From positions 1 to 47,377 of the forward strand of contig NW_019773723.1 of assembly GCF_001039355.2 (NCBI RefSeq): a stretch of 47,377 bases of DNA, given 5' to 3'. The translations under genes were made by a program, and so were the position numbers. The notes beneath the pieces are model-generated. The model was given only the letters and a program-made list of their open reading frames with translations, did not search any database and was not told the DNA's origin. Every line of letters starts with the position of its first letter. The first letter of the stretch is position 1. Positions 1 through 11,796 of the stretch are shown here, one piece after another. The stretch comes from Lingula anatina. Taxonomy: Eukaryota; Brachiopoda; Lingulata; Lingulida; Lingulidae.

Positions 1-1680
1 TATTCCATATTAAGTAGTAACCCTGTACATCTCTTATAGCTACGATGTAATGCGTGGTAAGTTGCATGTTACATGCAATATAATCTTTTATTTAATTCAT
101 TATTAATATATGTAAGCCTAATGATGGAACAGAGTGATAAAATGTCTGGAAATATGTGTTAATTTTAAATGTAAATGAGTGTTGGTATAAAAGAGGCGAC
201 AGAGGGAGGGAGGGGGAGAGATATAAAGTTGGAAGGCAGAGAGTTTTGAAGCTTCAGAGCTACTAGCAAAAGAATAAAATATGTAGCAGAATTTTTTAAT
301 CCCTGTGTCAGTAGTGTAATTTGTGAAAATCAACAGAACAACCTGAATAGCCAACAAGGCTGATCAATTACACTAGCATCATCGTTCATTAATTTGTGGA
401 TTTTGCAGTCAGGTGCTACGTAACCATCTTAAGAACTGTTTTATTTAAAAATGTACAGTGGCTCTGTTATAACAGAAACCGGTTTCATTTCATTTATTTT
501 ACTGTCACGCCATGTTTGAGGTCCATTTTACATCAAGCGTTACCCACTAGCGATACGGTATACTCGGTCAGAAAACACTGCAAGAAAGAAAGTGATCGAG
601 AGACTGACAACTAAAAAAAGTGGCTATTTTTACGCAAGATAGTCCATCAGACGAAGTTCTCGAGCTCAACACGACCAAACTAGTGAAATAGAGTAACTAA
701 TAGCGGTATTGTATGTTACGGCCTCAAAGTATAGGCCCCCTACCGGTACAGACTGTATAGTCTACATAGAGCTAGAGTGTACCACTCCACGTGAAAATTA
801 AAGGTCTAAGCTACTTCAAACAAGGAGTTTCAAAAATCTTCAAAAGTTTTTGCTCCAACATTCTGTACTGAAACGAAAGTCGTGTTTTCAGTTCAAGCGA
901 CGTCTGTCGGAAAAAATACCTCAACTTATATAACTTGACGTAAAGTTGTATAACGGTCACATGATTGGGTGTGACTTTGTAAAAGAGGGTCGCGATAATG
1001 AAATAAATTCAAGGGTACCTCAATCTACTATCAACACGCATCTGTCTTTTATTTGCCTGTGTAGTTTCCATGGCAACGGAGAGCGTAAGTTGGGCAGATG
1101 AAATTGACGTTACAAATTCGAAAAGATTTATTTTTGAGGGGGGGGGGGGGAGCATAACTCGTTTTTGGCGCCACAAGGAAATACCTTGAAGTTGTTGCAA
1201 ATGCAATTTTGCTGAATTACTAAATTTAAGGGTATATTTTTCAGATATTAAAATCAGAGGTTCGGCACATAATCATTCATTTACCGGAGATATTTATTCT
1301 TACATGGACTTCAAAAATTACGTGGCAGACCCTAATCGGAATGATTTTATATATCATCCACAAATGCAGATGTGTAAACTATATTTGATTGCCTCAGTAT
1401 TCGACCTTCTTCATCTGAGGTAAATATATAGAACAGCGGAAGGTTGAATACTATGGCAATCTATTTCAGTTAAAACAAAATGCCTCATCCGAACACCCCA
1501 ACCTGTATTTGGCAGCCCCTGTCAATTGCTGTCATTAAGCATACTTTACTGTGATGTATGTCCCTGAGGTTGACTGGCTGTGTCCAACAGTAAACAAAAC
1601 TGGCCAATCCGGTGAAAGGTCACAGAGATAAGGACGGTATACTGTTCACCTGCACGTTGCCTGAAGCGTGAGTTGTAGCT
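1..1680. other. 5' flank, no gene recognised
   Basis: No open frame longer than about 80 codons with recognisable protein character is present. It holds a run of G near 1138-1150 and an imperfect inverted repeat at 1387-1408 / 1440-1461 (about 19 of 22 pairing). It probably contains upstream regulatory sequence of the TspO-related gene. Confidence 0.5.
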
Positions 1681-1693
1681 GAACATTTCCCAG

Positions 1694-1822
1694 TATATAA
1701 GTCAGAATTCCTGATTTGACCTCAAATCAAGAACGCGTTCAGTTGGCTTCTGTAAGAACGACTTAACAGTTAACAGATCCGTCTACTCCAGCTCGGCACA
1801 TAAAAGACAGTAGTGTGGCGCA
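1694..1822 (+). promoter_or_regulatory. TATA box and probable untranslated leader exon of the TspO-related gene
   Basis: TATATAAG lies at 1694-1701, and a consensus splice donor GTAAGTAT starts at 1823. A transcript starting about 25-35 bases after the TATA box would give a leader exon of roughly 95 nt ending at 1822. The next coding exon has its own acceptor just before its ATG (CAG ends at 3297), so an upstream untranslated exon is required. The pairing is inferred from signals; the start site itself is not proven. Confidence 0.45.
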
Positions 1823-3297
1823 GTAAGTATACGAAGTTCACTTATTGTATCAGGGTTGTCAAGCATTACTTTGCTTAAAACATGTAGATTTGTTGTTAAC
1901 CTTGATATTAGTAATATAATATCACCTTTGAAGAATGGGTATCATATCTAAACCATGACAACACCCTGTTTTTCAATGGGGTCGGTCTTTCTTGGGTCTA
2001 CCTGCACATCGTTAAATCCGCTCAATTTTACTCATCTGAAGAGTTAATTAAACATTGAAAGCAAGTTAACTGTACAATCAAATTGAGCGCCCCCCCCCCT
2101 TGTGTAACGTTTCAGGGTGTAAGAGACCTAAACTGTGTTTCAAAAATCTTCAAATTTTGTGACGCTCTAGAAAAAAAATTCCGATGTATGTGATTTTCTC
2201 GGAGTTACTGTACCAGTGTTACAGGTGTCAAAGTTTTCAAAGGGCTGACCATGGCTCTATCGAGTTAAGAAAAATTAAGTTTTCAGAAAATGAAATGTCA
2301 AAAGACGTTTTAAGCATTATAGAACGGTTACCAACGTAACAGAAAACTTTAAAATTTTCAGGAATATCCCACAAATGGTCCTCAAAAGTCAGTGTTGTGT
2401 AATTCTTTTACTTCGAGCCTGTCCGTAAGTTTACTAGAGGCCAATATAACTGGGCACAGGGGCCATAAAACAATAAGTAAGAAACCGCTTATATAACCAT
2501 GGAGATAACTTCCTCGTGACTCAGATTCCTCTGACCATTAGATCAGACGCTGGACCCCGCGTTATAAAATGACTGGGCAGATCAGGGCAGATGCGTATTC
2601 TGTTGATAACGCACGTACACGTGGTACAGCGCGCACGTTCCCTGCTCCCAGTACCCGGTGTGTCAGTGCCTGTGATTGAGTCCTATTTTTTCACAGTATT
2701 TTCCATGTACTAGTTACAGTAAAATTTTATTATTACTGTGTTAATACATTACGGTACAGCCAGCAGAACTCACATACTGAAAAATATGATATCAAAATGA
2801 CACAAAATCGAAATTAAATTAATTACAACATTGGTGTAAAAAGTGTCACATTCCTTCACTCATTCTCAGAACACAATATAAAACTTTATAAACGTCTTTT
2901 GTTAAAATTACCGAAAATAATTCACTTAATGTAGTCTTTACAATTCCAGTAAGTAGACTACACGGGTGAGCAATGAAACTCTTCAGGTCATTTCTTGAAC
3001 ATATTAAAGTGCTATTTTAAGAAAACGGTGACATTTTTGTAATATTATGGAAACCACAGGCGACGGGTGTAGAATATGGACACGCATGGTTGTTACCTTG
3101 CGAATCTAAAAACTGCAAAAAGCGACCCTTAAAATATCACACGTAAGTGCTCATTAGAATCAGTATTGTACTGGTCGGTGTTTTGTGCGATTTGATGAGA
3201 GTTATAATGTGCCATTTTAAAATCCATCAACCGATAAGGTTACAGCCACCAAATCCGTTTTTACAGCGTAATATTGAACGTCTTCCTTTTTTTTCAG

Positions 3298-3445
3298 ACA
3301 AACCAGAAAATGTACATGACCGAGGAGACGTCCAAGTTCCGTCACAAGCCCGCGGACATTGCTCTAGTCGTCCTGGCAGCAGTGGCGTACACACTGTGTA
3401 TCGTCTTCAACGCGTTGGCAGCGAGTCCCGCTGGGGTGTCAACAG
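3298..3445 (+). CDS. TspO-related gene, first coding exon
   Basis: The acceptor is a strong pyrimidine tract ending in CAG at 3297. Twelve untranslated bases precede the ATG at 3310, and the donor gtgagt is at 3446. It encodes a short polar N-terminus (residues 1-14) and the first membrane helix (about 15-37). It ends in phase 1. Confidence 0.7.
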
Positions 3446-4879
3446 GTGAGTGGACAGCAGACCCGCAGGTCAAGGGGGTGGGTTTACGAGGGGGGGGGGG
3501 GGGGTCCCCGTCCCTTTTCAGAAAACAACAGGGTGTATTCTGCTCCCTTACTTTTTCAAGAGAGGAGGTAACACATATTTCCTAAGAAGGCAAAGATGAA
3601 CCCTACCTCAACCCCTAGATCAATCTGTGATTGTAATCCTTAGATTTGTCGTTCACCGTGAGAGTACAATAGAATGACACACGTGGCTGATTAGATTTTA
3701 CGTAATTTAAGAGTCCAGTTGACCCCTTCCGAACCATGGAATTCATTCAGTTCTATCACAGAGTACAGGCGTTATGAAAACAACGTTATCTAAATCGTTA
3801 ATAATTACCCAGAACTTAAACTGAATGGGTCTCACCTTAACGATAAGGGTCACGGTAAGTTATGTCAGTGGTGGGGTGGGGTGTGGATCTGGGTGGGGTC
3901 TTACGACTCTCTACTAGAGCGTTTAAACTGACATGAAAGATAAACGACGAGATAAAAATACCAAGAAAATGTGTAGTATTGAGCCATACTTAAATTGAGT
4001 TATTCTTGAAGACATATATGTAGTTATTATTATAATTGCTATATAAATTATTCATTTTTAGCATTTTCAGTTATGTCAAAAATATTTTTGTTATACTTAG
4101 GTCTGTACCTTAACAACACGGGGGATATTGCCGACTATTTCTATTTAGAAATCACCCCGGCAGGATGGATGTTTTCTGTTTGGGGCTTCATCTACACTTG
4201 GCAATATCTCTGGATTATCTACGGCATTATCAACATATTCCGTCGCACGGATGACGGTTATTTCTACGCCGTCTATCCCATTATGCCTCCCGCCATGTAC
4301 GCCGTCTTCACCGTCAATAACATCGCGAACGTCGTCTGGCTGATTCTGTGGGACCGGCTGTTATCAGCTTGGGCCTTGCCTTGCATTGCCCTGGTGCCAT
4401 TCACGCTCTATATCTGCCTGTTCATTTCATTCCGACGACTGAACGACAATAAAGTGACCATGATAAATCAAGGATACAGAAAGGACGTCTGGTTGACACG
4501 ATTTTTAACCCAGAACGGCATGGCTTTCTACGCCACGTGGACGACCATAGCAACCCTGTTGAATGTCGCCATAGTGATGACGTACGATGGTTCAGTCGCC
4601 ATGGAAACCTCGTGCACCGCTGTCTTGGGGATTCTTGCAGTGGAGCTGTTGTTTTGGTTCACTCTTGACAATTTTGTTCTGGACAAATTCACACGTTATT
4701 TATTCAGTCCCTTTATAATAATCCTGCTCGCGCTGACGGCGAGTCTCGTGCAAGGTTATGATCCAACAAAGACCAATAAAATTTTCACGATGGTTTTGTT
4801 GGGCATTGCAAGTGTCATGGCGATCACTAAAGTGGCTTTCATGATTTGGCGACACAGAACGCGCCCTCTAGAAAATTAA
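3310..4879 (+). CDS. TspO/MBR-related multi-pass membrane protein (two coding exons)
   Basis: Coding exons are 3310-3445 and 4101-4879, or 4071-4879 if the upstream acceptor is used. The product is 304 or 314 aa. Exon one ends in phase 1 before gtgagt and both acceptors keep the frame. About eight hydrophobic segments are visible. TspO-type signatures (304-aa numbering) are TPAGW at 64-68 followed by FSVWG, an N-x-x-W motif near 122-125, and a W-x-x-x-A-x-x-LN segment at 192-200. The family includes the 5-helix translocator protein/tryptophan-rich sensory proteins that bind tetrapyrroles and cholesterol. This protein is longer than canonical TSPO (about 170 aa) and belongs to the larger uncharacterised animal/bacterial relatives, so cholesterol binding should not be assumed. 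The location is a membrane; which one cannot be told. ATG 3310 is the first in the exon; a second in-frame ATG is at 3316. Confidence 0.75.
4101..4879 (+). CDS. TspO-related gene, terminal coding exon
   Basis: Encodes the TspO-like core and about seven membrane segments, and stops at TAA 4877-4879. Two possible acceptors, CAG ending at 4070 and TAG ending at 4100, are exactly 30 nt apart and both stay in frame, so the true start is uncertain by ten codons. Confidence 0.75.
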
Positions 4880-5295
4880 TGTGAAATCAAATGAATCACT
4901 AACGAACAATATCATTATTTCAATATTGTAATACCGAGAAATCATGTTGGTGCTGCCCTGCTCTTTATTGTAGAACTGAAATATCCTAATACTGTTAGCC
5001 ATCTTAAAGTGAATGCTTTCATTCATGCAGTTTTTAAAAACTTAGATTTCACAACATTTCGACCTTATCTCAACGCCTTCTTCACTGCTGACGTGGAGTC
5101 CCTGGTGTCACCTGGTGACAGTGTGCGGGATGTCAACCAGTTCGACAGTCGATATTTCAATCCCATATTAATCTGACTGTTTGGGGTCATTTGTAGTGGA
5201 TATGCTATTTTTGTGTAGTTGTCGGAGAATTTCGAGACATAGCTAGTGCCATTTAATTTATAACCGTTTAGTGTTTTTTTATACAAGTTGAATTG

Positions 5296-5301
5296 AATAA
5301 A
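5296..5301 (+). terminator. Candidate poly(A) signal of the TspO-related gene
   Basis: AATAAA about 420 nt after the stop codon on the coding strand. It is the first canonical hexamer noticed downstream, and is supported only by position. Confidence 0.3.
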
Positions 5302-5455
5302 AGATTGAAAAACAGACTCTGTAGTCAATGTAACATTTATAAAATGTATTAATACTGAGTGTAAGGGTTGTGGAAGTAGCATCTGTCATTTGCCAATAAT
5401 ACTGAAACATAGGATTGACCTGGGACAGATTTATGTCTCCTGGCACTCCCAGCCC

Positions 5456-5472
5456 TATATATATATATATAT
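5456..5472. repeat. (TA)n microsatellite
   Basis: Uninterrupted TA dinucleotide run of about 17 nt. Confidence 0.8.
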
Positions 5473-5495
5473 ACATACTTCAAATAGGGGAGACC

Positions 5496-5529
5496 GGGGC
5501 TAGTTGGACCCCGGGGTAAGTTGGACCCC
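5496..5529. repeat. Two tandem 17-bp units with palindromic ends
   Basis: Two head-to-tail 17-mers of form GGGG-N9-CCCC (5496-5512 and 5513-5529) differ at two positions. Each starts with GGGG and ends with CCCC, sharing the core GTTGGA. They sit 14 bp before the left target-site duplication of the foldback element. Confidence 0.75.
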
Positions 5530-5551
5530 CATCATTTTATGACAAAGTAAC

Positions 5552-6022
5552 TACCCGCTACCAGGGCGAGTGATAGATTTTTTACAGATATTCACAGATA
5601 TGTCTCTAGCTAGATAGATGGTCATTTAGGGCTCAACTCACCCTGTTGAGAAATCTCAAGGCTGATTACATAGGCCTAGCTGATAATTGTTTGCTTAACT
5701 GCTCAGGCACTGCCACTTAGCAGGTCCAGTCTAAGTCTGCGTGACAGCAATCAAGACAGTTAATTACTCTGACTTCAATCACTTGCTCTTCTGTGACAGA
5801 TAAAAAAGCCTTAGACTGGTTGCGTAACGAGCAGTTATCACATCGTTGTGAAGCTCAGCTCATGCAGAGCAAGTACAAAGCCTTTGGCGCGCGCGCAGAG
5901 ATAATTGTTTCCACATGGGATTCCTCAACAGGGTGAGTTGAGCCCTAAAAGACCATCTATCTAGCTAGAGACATATCTGTGAATATCTGCAAAAAATCTA
6001 TCACTCGCCCTTGTAGAGGGTA
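5552..6022. mobile_element. Non-autonomous foldback DNA transposon, MULE-like (471 bp)
   Basis: The left arm 5552-5655 and right arm 5919-6022 are reverse complements over about 104 nt with roughly five mismatches; the ends read TACCC...GGGTA. The element is flanked by an exact 9-bp direct repeat CAAAGTAAC at 5543-5551 and 6023-6031. Long terminal inverted repeats with 9-bp target duplications are typical of Mutator-like elements; the superfamily call is inferred from that. There is no transposase frame inside. The interior (5656-5918) is itself partly inverted (for example the segments around 5725 and 5810), so a transcript would fold almost end to end. Confidence 0.8.
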
Positions 6023-7215
6023 CAAAGTAACTATGGGGTAAAAGAATTGATCACATCATTTTGTAAAGTGACCGCATCCAATAGTGCTAAGAAAGCGTTG
6101 GCAGTGAGTCGAAATGAAATAATTTAGCATCTTAAAGTAACTTTATTAAAGAGACTTGATAGGCCTATACACAAAACGATTTAATTAAAATAAAAGCGCA
6201 ATATATTTATCGTTAATCAGCCTGATTAATTTACCAATTAAAGGTTATAACCGATTGACGTTGAGGAGGTATTCGGCTGAGTAGGCCTATAAGTTGGAGG
6301 TGATGATGATGATATGGCAGTTCAAACTAATGGACGTCCAAACAACGTGTTGAAGAATAAAAATATATACATCTTCCCGGTTTACATAACCTATTTCAAA
6401 GATTATAAAAAAGATCAGTGTCTCTAAATCTGCCATTGTAATAGTTGAGACATAAGCGCAATGCGTTTTCTCCGCAAAACACAAAAACCGATGACGCTTT
6501 GTTTTGTGTGCACGCTTTAAATAGCCTGTATACAAAACACTGCTGCAAGACCGCTGTCAACATCCGTGTTTCTTGCACAGTATTTGTGTTTACTGAAGGT
6601 AAATATATGCATGGTGGTATAATATACATTTTTATTATAGTATGCACTGGCTAATGTGAATATGGCAAGAGTGGCTCTGTAAATATTACGGTATGCCGGT
6701 GACCCAGCTCTCGTAGCTGGATTAAGCACCGCCATTTTCTTACTGCTCTGTTCTCTTTCCTTTCATTATAGCAATAGTGGTTATATCAAGGGTATAAATC
6801 TGAAATATGCAAGGAAATGTTTTCATATGTTTTTGCTCTGCTGTAGAATAATTGTTCTGCAGATGAAAAAGGCATCAAAATTGCTCAACTCGCCAACAAG
6901 ACGAATTGTAATGTTTGCTCAAATTTTACTTAAAAATGAAATGTATGCAAACTTTTGATACGAATTACCCCTTTTAAGCTGAAATACAAGCCAATTTTGT
7001 AATGAAAATACCCTTTGACTGCATGGATGAATGTGTAACTAGGTCAAGGTCATGAAAGGGTCACTGTCAGTAGGTCAAGGTCATGGCAGCTATGTAGGTC
7101 ACTGTGACATTGCATTATAAGCTTAATGACTAAAGAAAGATTTAAACTATTGAGGCTATATTATATATATATTTAAAATATGTAATGTATATGTGGATGT
7201 TAAAATGTATTTCAG
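6023..7215 (+). promoter_or_regulatory. Intergenic upstream region of the HP1BP3-like gene
   Basis: No coding exon recognised. The gene needs an upstream untranslated exon because an acceptor (CAG ending at 7215) lies three bases before its ATG. Candidate pieces are a TTTAAATA box near 6514 followed by a donor-like AAG/GTAAAT at 6596-6604, and a YY1-like CCGCCATTTTC around 6729-6739. Which, if either, marks the real first exon cannot be decided from sequence. Confidence 0.3.
7041..7086 (+). promoter_or_regulatory. Duplicated AGGTCAAGGTCA nuclear-receptor-type motif
   Basis: AGGTCAAGGTCATG occurs at 7041-7054 and again at 7072-7085 (31-bp spacing), with a third GTAGGTCAC near 7095. TCAAGGTCA matches the monomer site of NR5A/ERR-type nuclear receptors. 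They lie about 130-180 bp before the first coding exon of the HP1BP3-like gene. Similar motifs recur at the right end of the window within a repeat, so they may be repeat-derived and not functional. Confidence 0.35.
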
Positions 7216-7273
7216 AACATGCCGACCAGTACACTACCGCCCAAGAAAAAGTCGTACGTCCCTGAGGAAGAAG
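7216..7273 (+). CDS. HP1BP3: HP1BP3-like coding exon 1
   Basis: Acceptor ends at 7215; ATG 7219-7221; donor gtaggt at 7274. Encodes 18 residues rich in P and K and ends in phase 1. The start was chosen because it is the only ATG in the exon and the downstream phases fit. Confidence 0.75.
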
Positions 7274-10200
7274 GTAGGTATGTGCATGCATGAGTACACA
7301 TATGTACAGATGCTTGCATTTTTAGCATGCATGCGCAAATATGTAAATAAGTGTGGATATTGTACATGCATGGTAATACAGTTCATAAATATAGTTTATA
7401 TCCTGAAAAAATGGCAAAACATTAAAAAGATGCCTTTTATTTGTAAGATCATAATGCATGCTAGTTCAAGGCATCACATTGTTACCATTATGAATGTGAA
7501 AAGAAATGCTTAATAGTTCATACTAATATGTAGAATGTGAAAATGCTTAAAGAGAAAACAAAAAGAAAACAAAAATGGTCTGGAATATGTACACTTTCAT
7601 TATAATAATCACACTGTATATAATATGGACATATTCTCTTGGTATCAGAGAGTGGTGTTGGCGGCACAATGCACCATGTCACCACCACTGGCGTGGCCTT
7701 TCTGGACAGTTTGAGCGAGCTCCCCGCCAAACGGGCACGCCCAGAGCGTCTTCCAAAGGAAGAAAAATTGGTGGAATGGTAAGAATGATGTTTGTAAATA
7801 TTCGCTCATGCAATGAAAATAATTCATCAATGTTATTTTATCATATCACAGACAGTTTTTTACATATTTCCTGACCTTGTCTGTCTTCATCAGGACATCT
7901 TCTGATCAGTTTCATGCACAAACACCTGTAGTCACTCTGTCTTTTGTCCCGTCTACATTGAACAGTCTCAGTGACATTAACATAAACCTTTTGAGTTATA
8001 GAAATTCTCCTTAAGATATTCTGAAAAAAAAAAAATTAACTGTTGAAGTGATTTACTATGTCTACAGTAGTTTTGAAATGTGTATTGAGTTATAGCCATG
8101 GATTGAGACTGATGACTGCAGGCTAATATTATGATGTTCACCCTTGAAACAACAAAGATGGTTTTTATTGTATTATCTAATATTTTAGGTTAAAGAATAA
8201 TTTTGAGAAGAAGGAAGAAAAGAAAGTTGCAAAATCTGCGGCCTATGAAAAGTACCTTGAAGAATGTTCAGAGAACCCGGCCTTTGATAGTCTGGCACTA
8301 GACAAAGGGGATTTTTTAAAGGTGAAAAGTTTGTTTGGTGAAATATTACTAGACTGTATTTTAATAGGGTTTAAAAATTTGGAAGCATGAATTCAGTACT
8401 TTTATTTTAAGGTATGCTTCATTCTTACCATTTCTGGCACCTCTGCTTTAACGTTGGTATAACCTTGCTTTATTTCTTCAGAAGTTCTACGATTTAGTCT
8501 TAAAGTTGACTTTCAGGTGGTTAAAGAGATATTTGATGGTACGTTTGGGTTAAAAGAAAGCTCCAAGTATGTGGGTGAACTGAGAGAGGTGAAGACCAGA
8601 CCAAACCGTCCCAAGGTGAAGGCACCAAGTTTGGGGCTCAAAATGAAAGAAATTATTGAAAATGTCATCACAGAAGCTGGGAATCCTGTATCTTTTTACT
8701 AGGGAGTTTTCCACTTCAAGCTGCCCCTAGACCCCCATTCATAGGCTATCAAGCTATTTCTTCCATCTGTTTTCTTACAACCCCAAATCATGTTTTCATA
8801 ACTAATACAGCATTTAGCCAGCAATTGCAAAGAAATCTAATTACTAAAAACGATTATTTTTGTGAAAGTAAAAGTTTTCCCACAGTTGTATCATAATATA
8901 CTGGAAATACAAATTTGTTGCTGTTTAAACAGCATCAAAATGCTTTCTTTACATGTGCCTCGGAAGAAAGGTTTATGAAAAAAAGTTTCCCATAATTGTA
9001 GTGTATCAGTAAACCAAGCCTCTCTCCCTTGGTACCGTGTAAACAATTACAAAAACACTTCCTTAACATCTGCCTCAGAGAAAAGGTGTAAGATTTTTCT
9101 TACTGAAGACTCAGATCGCCCACAAATACCCAGCTCTGCGGATTATGGACTACCCTGAGAAGCTGAAGAAAAGTCTGGAGAGGGAAGTGAGGATGGGACA
9201 CATTGAGGTGGTAAGTGAACTGGTCACATGTATTCCCTTGTGGAAATTTCCTACAGGACTCGATGGGGCTCTTCAGGAATTCTATTGAATGTCCTAGGAC
9301 AAATGGCCTATAGAACCTTACAGAGTTTTGACACTGTGGGACATCCTATTGGACCTTATAGAAAATTTTCTCAGGAGTTATTTTAATAAAGTCTCATAAA
9401 TGTGGAGATTTAAATTGTAAACTCTTGCTCATGTTGTATCTGAAGCTGTAGATAAACCCGAGCTCTACCTTCAGGTGCGTGGCATCGGCGCCTGTGGGTA
9501 CTACCGCTGTCCTGGTGACCCCCTGAGGGAGGACGAGGAGGAAAACAAAGAAAACAAGAAAGAAACAAAGAAGAAAGGAGATGAGGAGAAAACAGAGGAG
9601 GGAGATGTGGAGAATGCTGAGGAAGGAGGGAAGGAAGGAGGAAGTGAGAAAGGAAAGGAGGAGGAGAAAAAGGAGGTATTTATGTATAGTAATAATATTT
9701 TTAGTTCTGAGCAACCATTACTCTCTGAATGCCAGTATCACATTTTTGTAAGTCATTAGTCCAGGGGCCTCAAGTTTTCTTTTTACATAAATTGTAATTT
9801 TATTGAGCTAAGTCCATGTTTCATAGAGTGCATGTGTATATTCAAATGACATTGTAATGCCAGCAATGAAAATAAAATGGTCAAGAAAATTTAGAAGTAA
9901 ATACCTCTTTGAGTATGTGACAGGGTTGAGGGTATTTAAATATTGTGTTTGTTGTAATAGGGAGAAGAGGGAGACGATGAAGCTGAGAAGAGTGCCGGAG
10001 AAGACAAGAAAAAGAAAAAGAAGACTAAAAGAAAGCAAGCCAGTTACTGTAGGTACCATTTTAATTGTTTGAATTTGGGTTTAATAAAATAATGTCTGGC
10101 TTATAAGGGGTTCATTTTGATACTGATTGCTTATAAATTGTGGGTATATGTCTATTTTTACGAGTCCTGTTCCAAATACCAACCACATCAGTACTATATT

Positions 10201-11758
10201 TGCATATTTAACTTTTAATCAACAGCATACGGCCAGCGTATAGTGCACAGCCATCCGCAGAAAATAGAGGACACATTCCCATTGGCTCTTACCTTTATGG
10301 CAGATCCCAAGCACGCCACAATGGGGAAGATTAGCAATTACATCAACCGTTACTACCCCAACGTCAATATACAATCTAAGTAAGTCATTGAGAAAAAGGC
10401 AGAAAGTTTAAAAAATTCTTTTTTGAGAGTTGGTTACTGCATTGCTATTACAGTTGTTAAAAGTTTATTTTCCAAGTTTGATACTTGCTTTGAAGAGGAG
10501 TTGGAAATCTGAATATGTTAGTTGATGAGCACATGTTTAAAATACATTTTGGAAAAGAGTATTTTTTAAACTTATTTGTGTATTTCTAGATTGAAGAAAT
10601 GTCTGGAATCAGGAGAAGAGAAAGGGCTCTGGGTCAAATATTCTGGGAGTTCATACAGACTGGAGGCTGATGAGTTTGACCCCAGCAATGGTGAGATAGA
10701 ATATGTCATCATATATCATACATATTGTGATGTAAGATCCCTTATGAAATTTTCTTTAAAACACTTAAGGAATTCTATCAGACATCCTGTGGGATTCCTA
10801 TCTAGGATATATGTCCTATAGGAACCTGTAAAGTTTGGGCTACTATCCTATAGGATCCCTCAGGAACTTTCAGTCAGGGATATATCATCACTATACACTG
10901 GGTAGGAAAACTCTTAATTGTAAAATGAATAAATATCTGTTGTATTTGATGTTTACAGTTGTATATATAGCTTGCATATCACAGCAGTGGTTGTTTAATG
11001 CTTTCACTATTTTGATTGCATTGAATTAATAGATTTGGACTTGAAATGTTTAACAAATAAAAAGAGAGAAACAGAATTTCTGTGCTCTAAACTCCAAAAT
11101 AGACAAAAACAATGCAGGTTTTGAACAATCTGAAGTCCAAATGGAGGTATTTTGTGTATCTGGGATTTCAGAGGACAATCTTCCCACTCTGATCTGCAAT
11201 GCTATTGTGGCATGTAATGAACCCAAACAGTGCAGCTCCAAGCTACTGAAGCAGTATATCATGGACTACCACCCTGACTTTAAAGTGGATGCCAGGCCGC
11301 AGCTCTTCAAGAGGGCTGTGGAGAGAGCCTTGAATAAGGGGACATTGAGGTGATGGGTTTATTATTATGTTAACAATAAGATTCCAACCCTTTCTCCCTG
11401 TGAGGTGCTTTATCCAGGTCTGTCATTTTAATAACTTTCACATTGATTTTACATGAACCCAGTTTCTTTTCAAACTTTTGACAATATCACATTCACAGGA
11501 AACATTGTATTTTGAATTATAAACAATTGTTGTGCTTATATTACATCATTCATAACTGATGCCATATTTCTCCATTGGCAATCTTCCAGACAGCTGTCTG
11601 GTATTGGACTAACAGGTTCCTTTCAGCTGAGTAAACCTTTCACCCCCACCCCCTCCATGTTGGCTGGTACTGATACTGGAGACACTGATGATGAGGAGGG
11701 AGGAGAAGATTACTGGGAGGACAGCAAGGTAAAGGAGATAAGAATGAGGGCCACTGGG

Positions 11759-11796
<38 letters not shown>

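Noticed and set aside
9394-9714. Reverse-strand Leu/Phe-rich frame of 106 aa that looks like membrane segments
   Set aside because: Antisense of the Glu/Lys-rich exon 6 (9475-9675).
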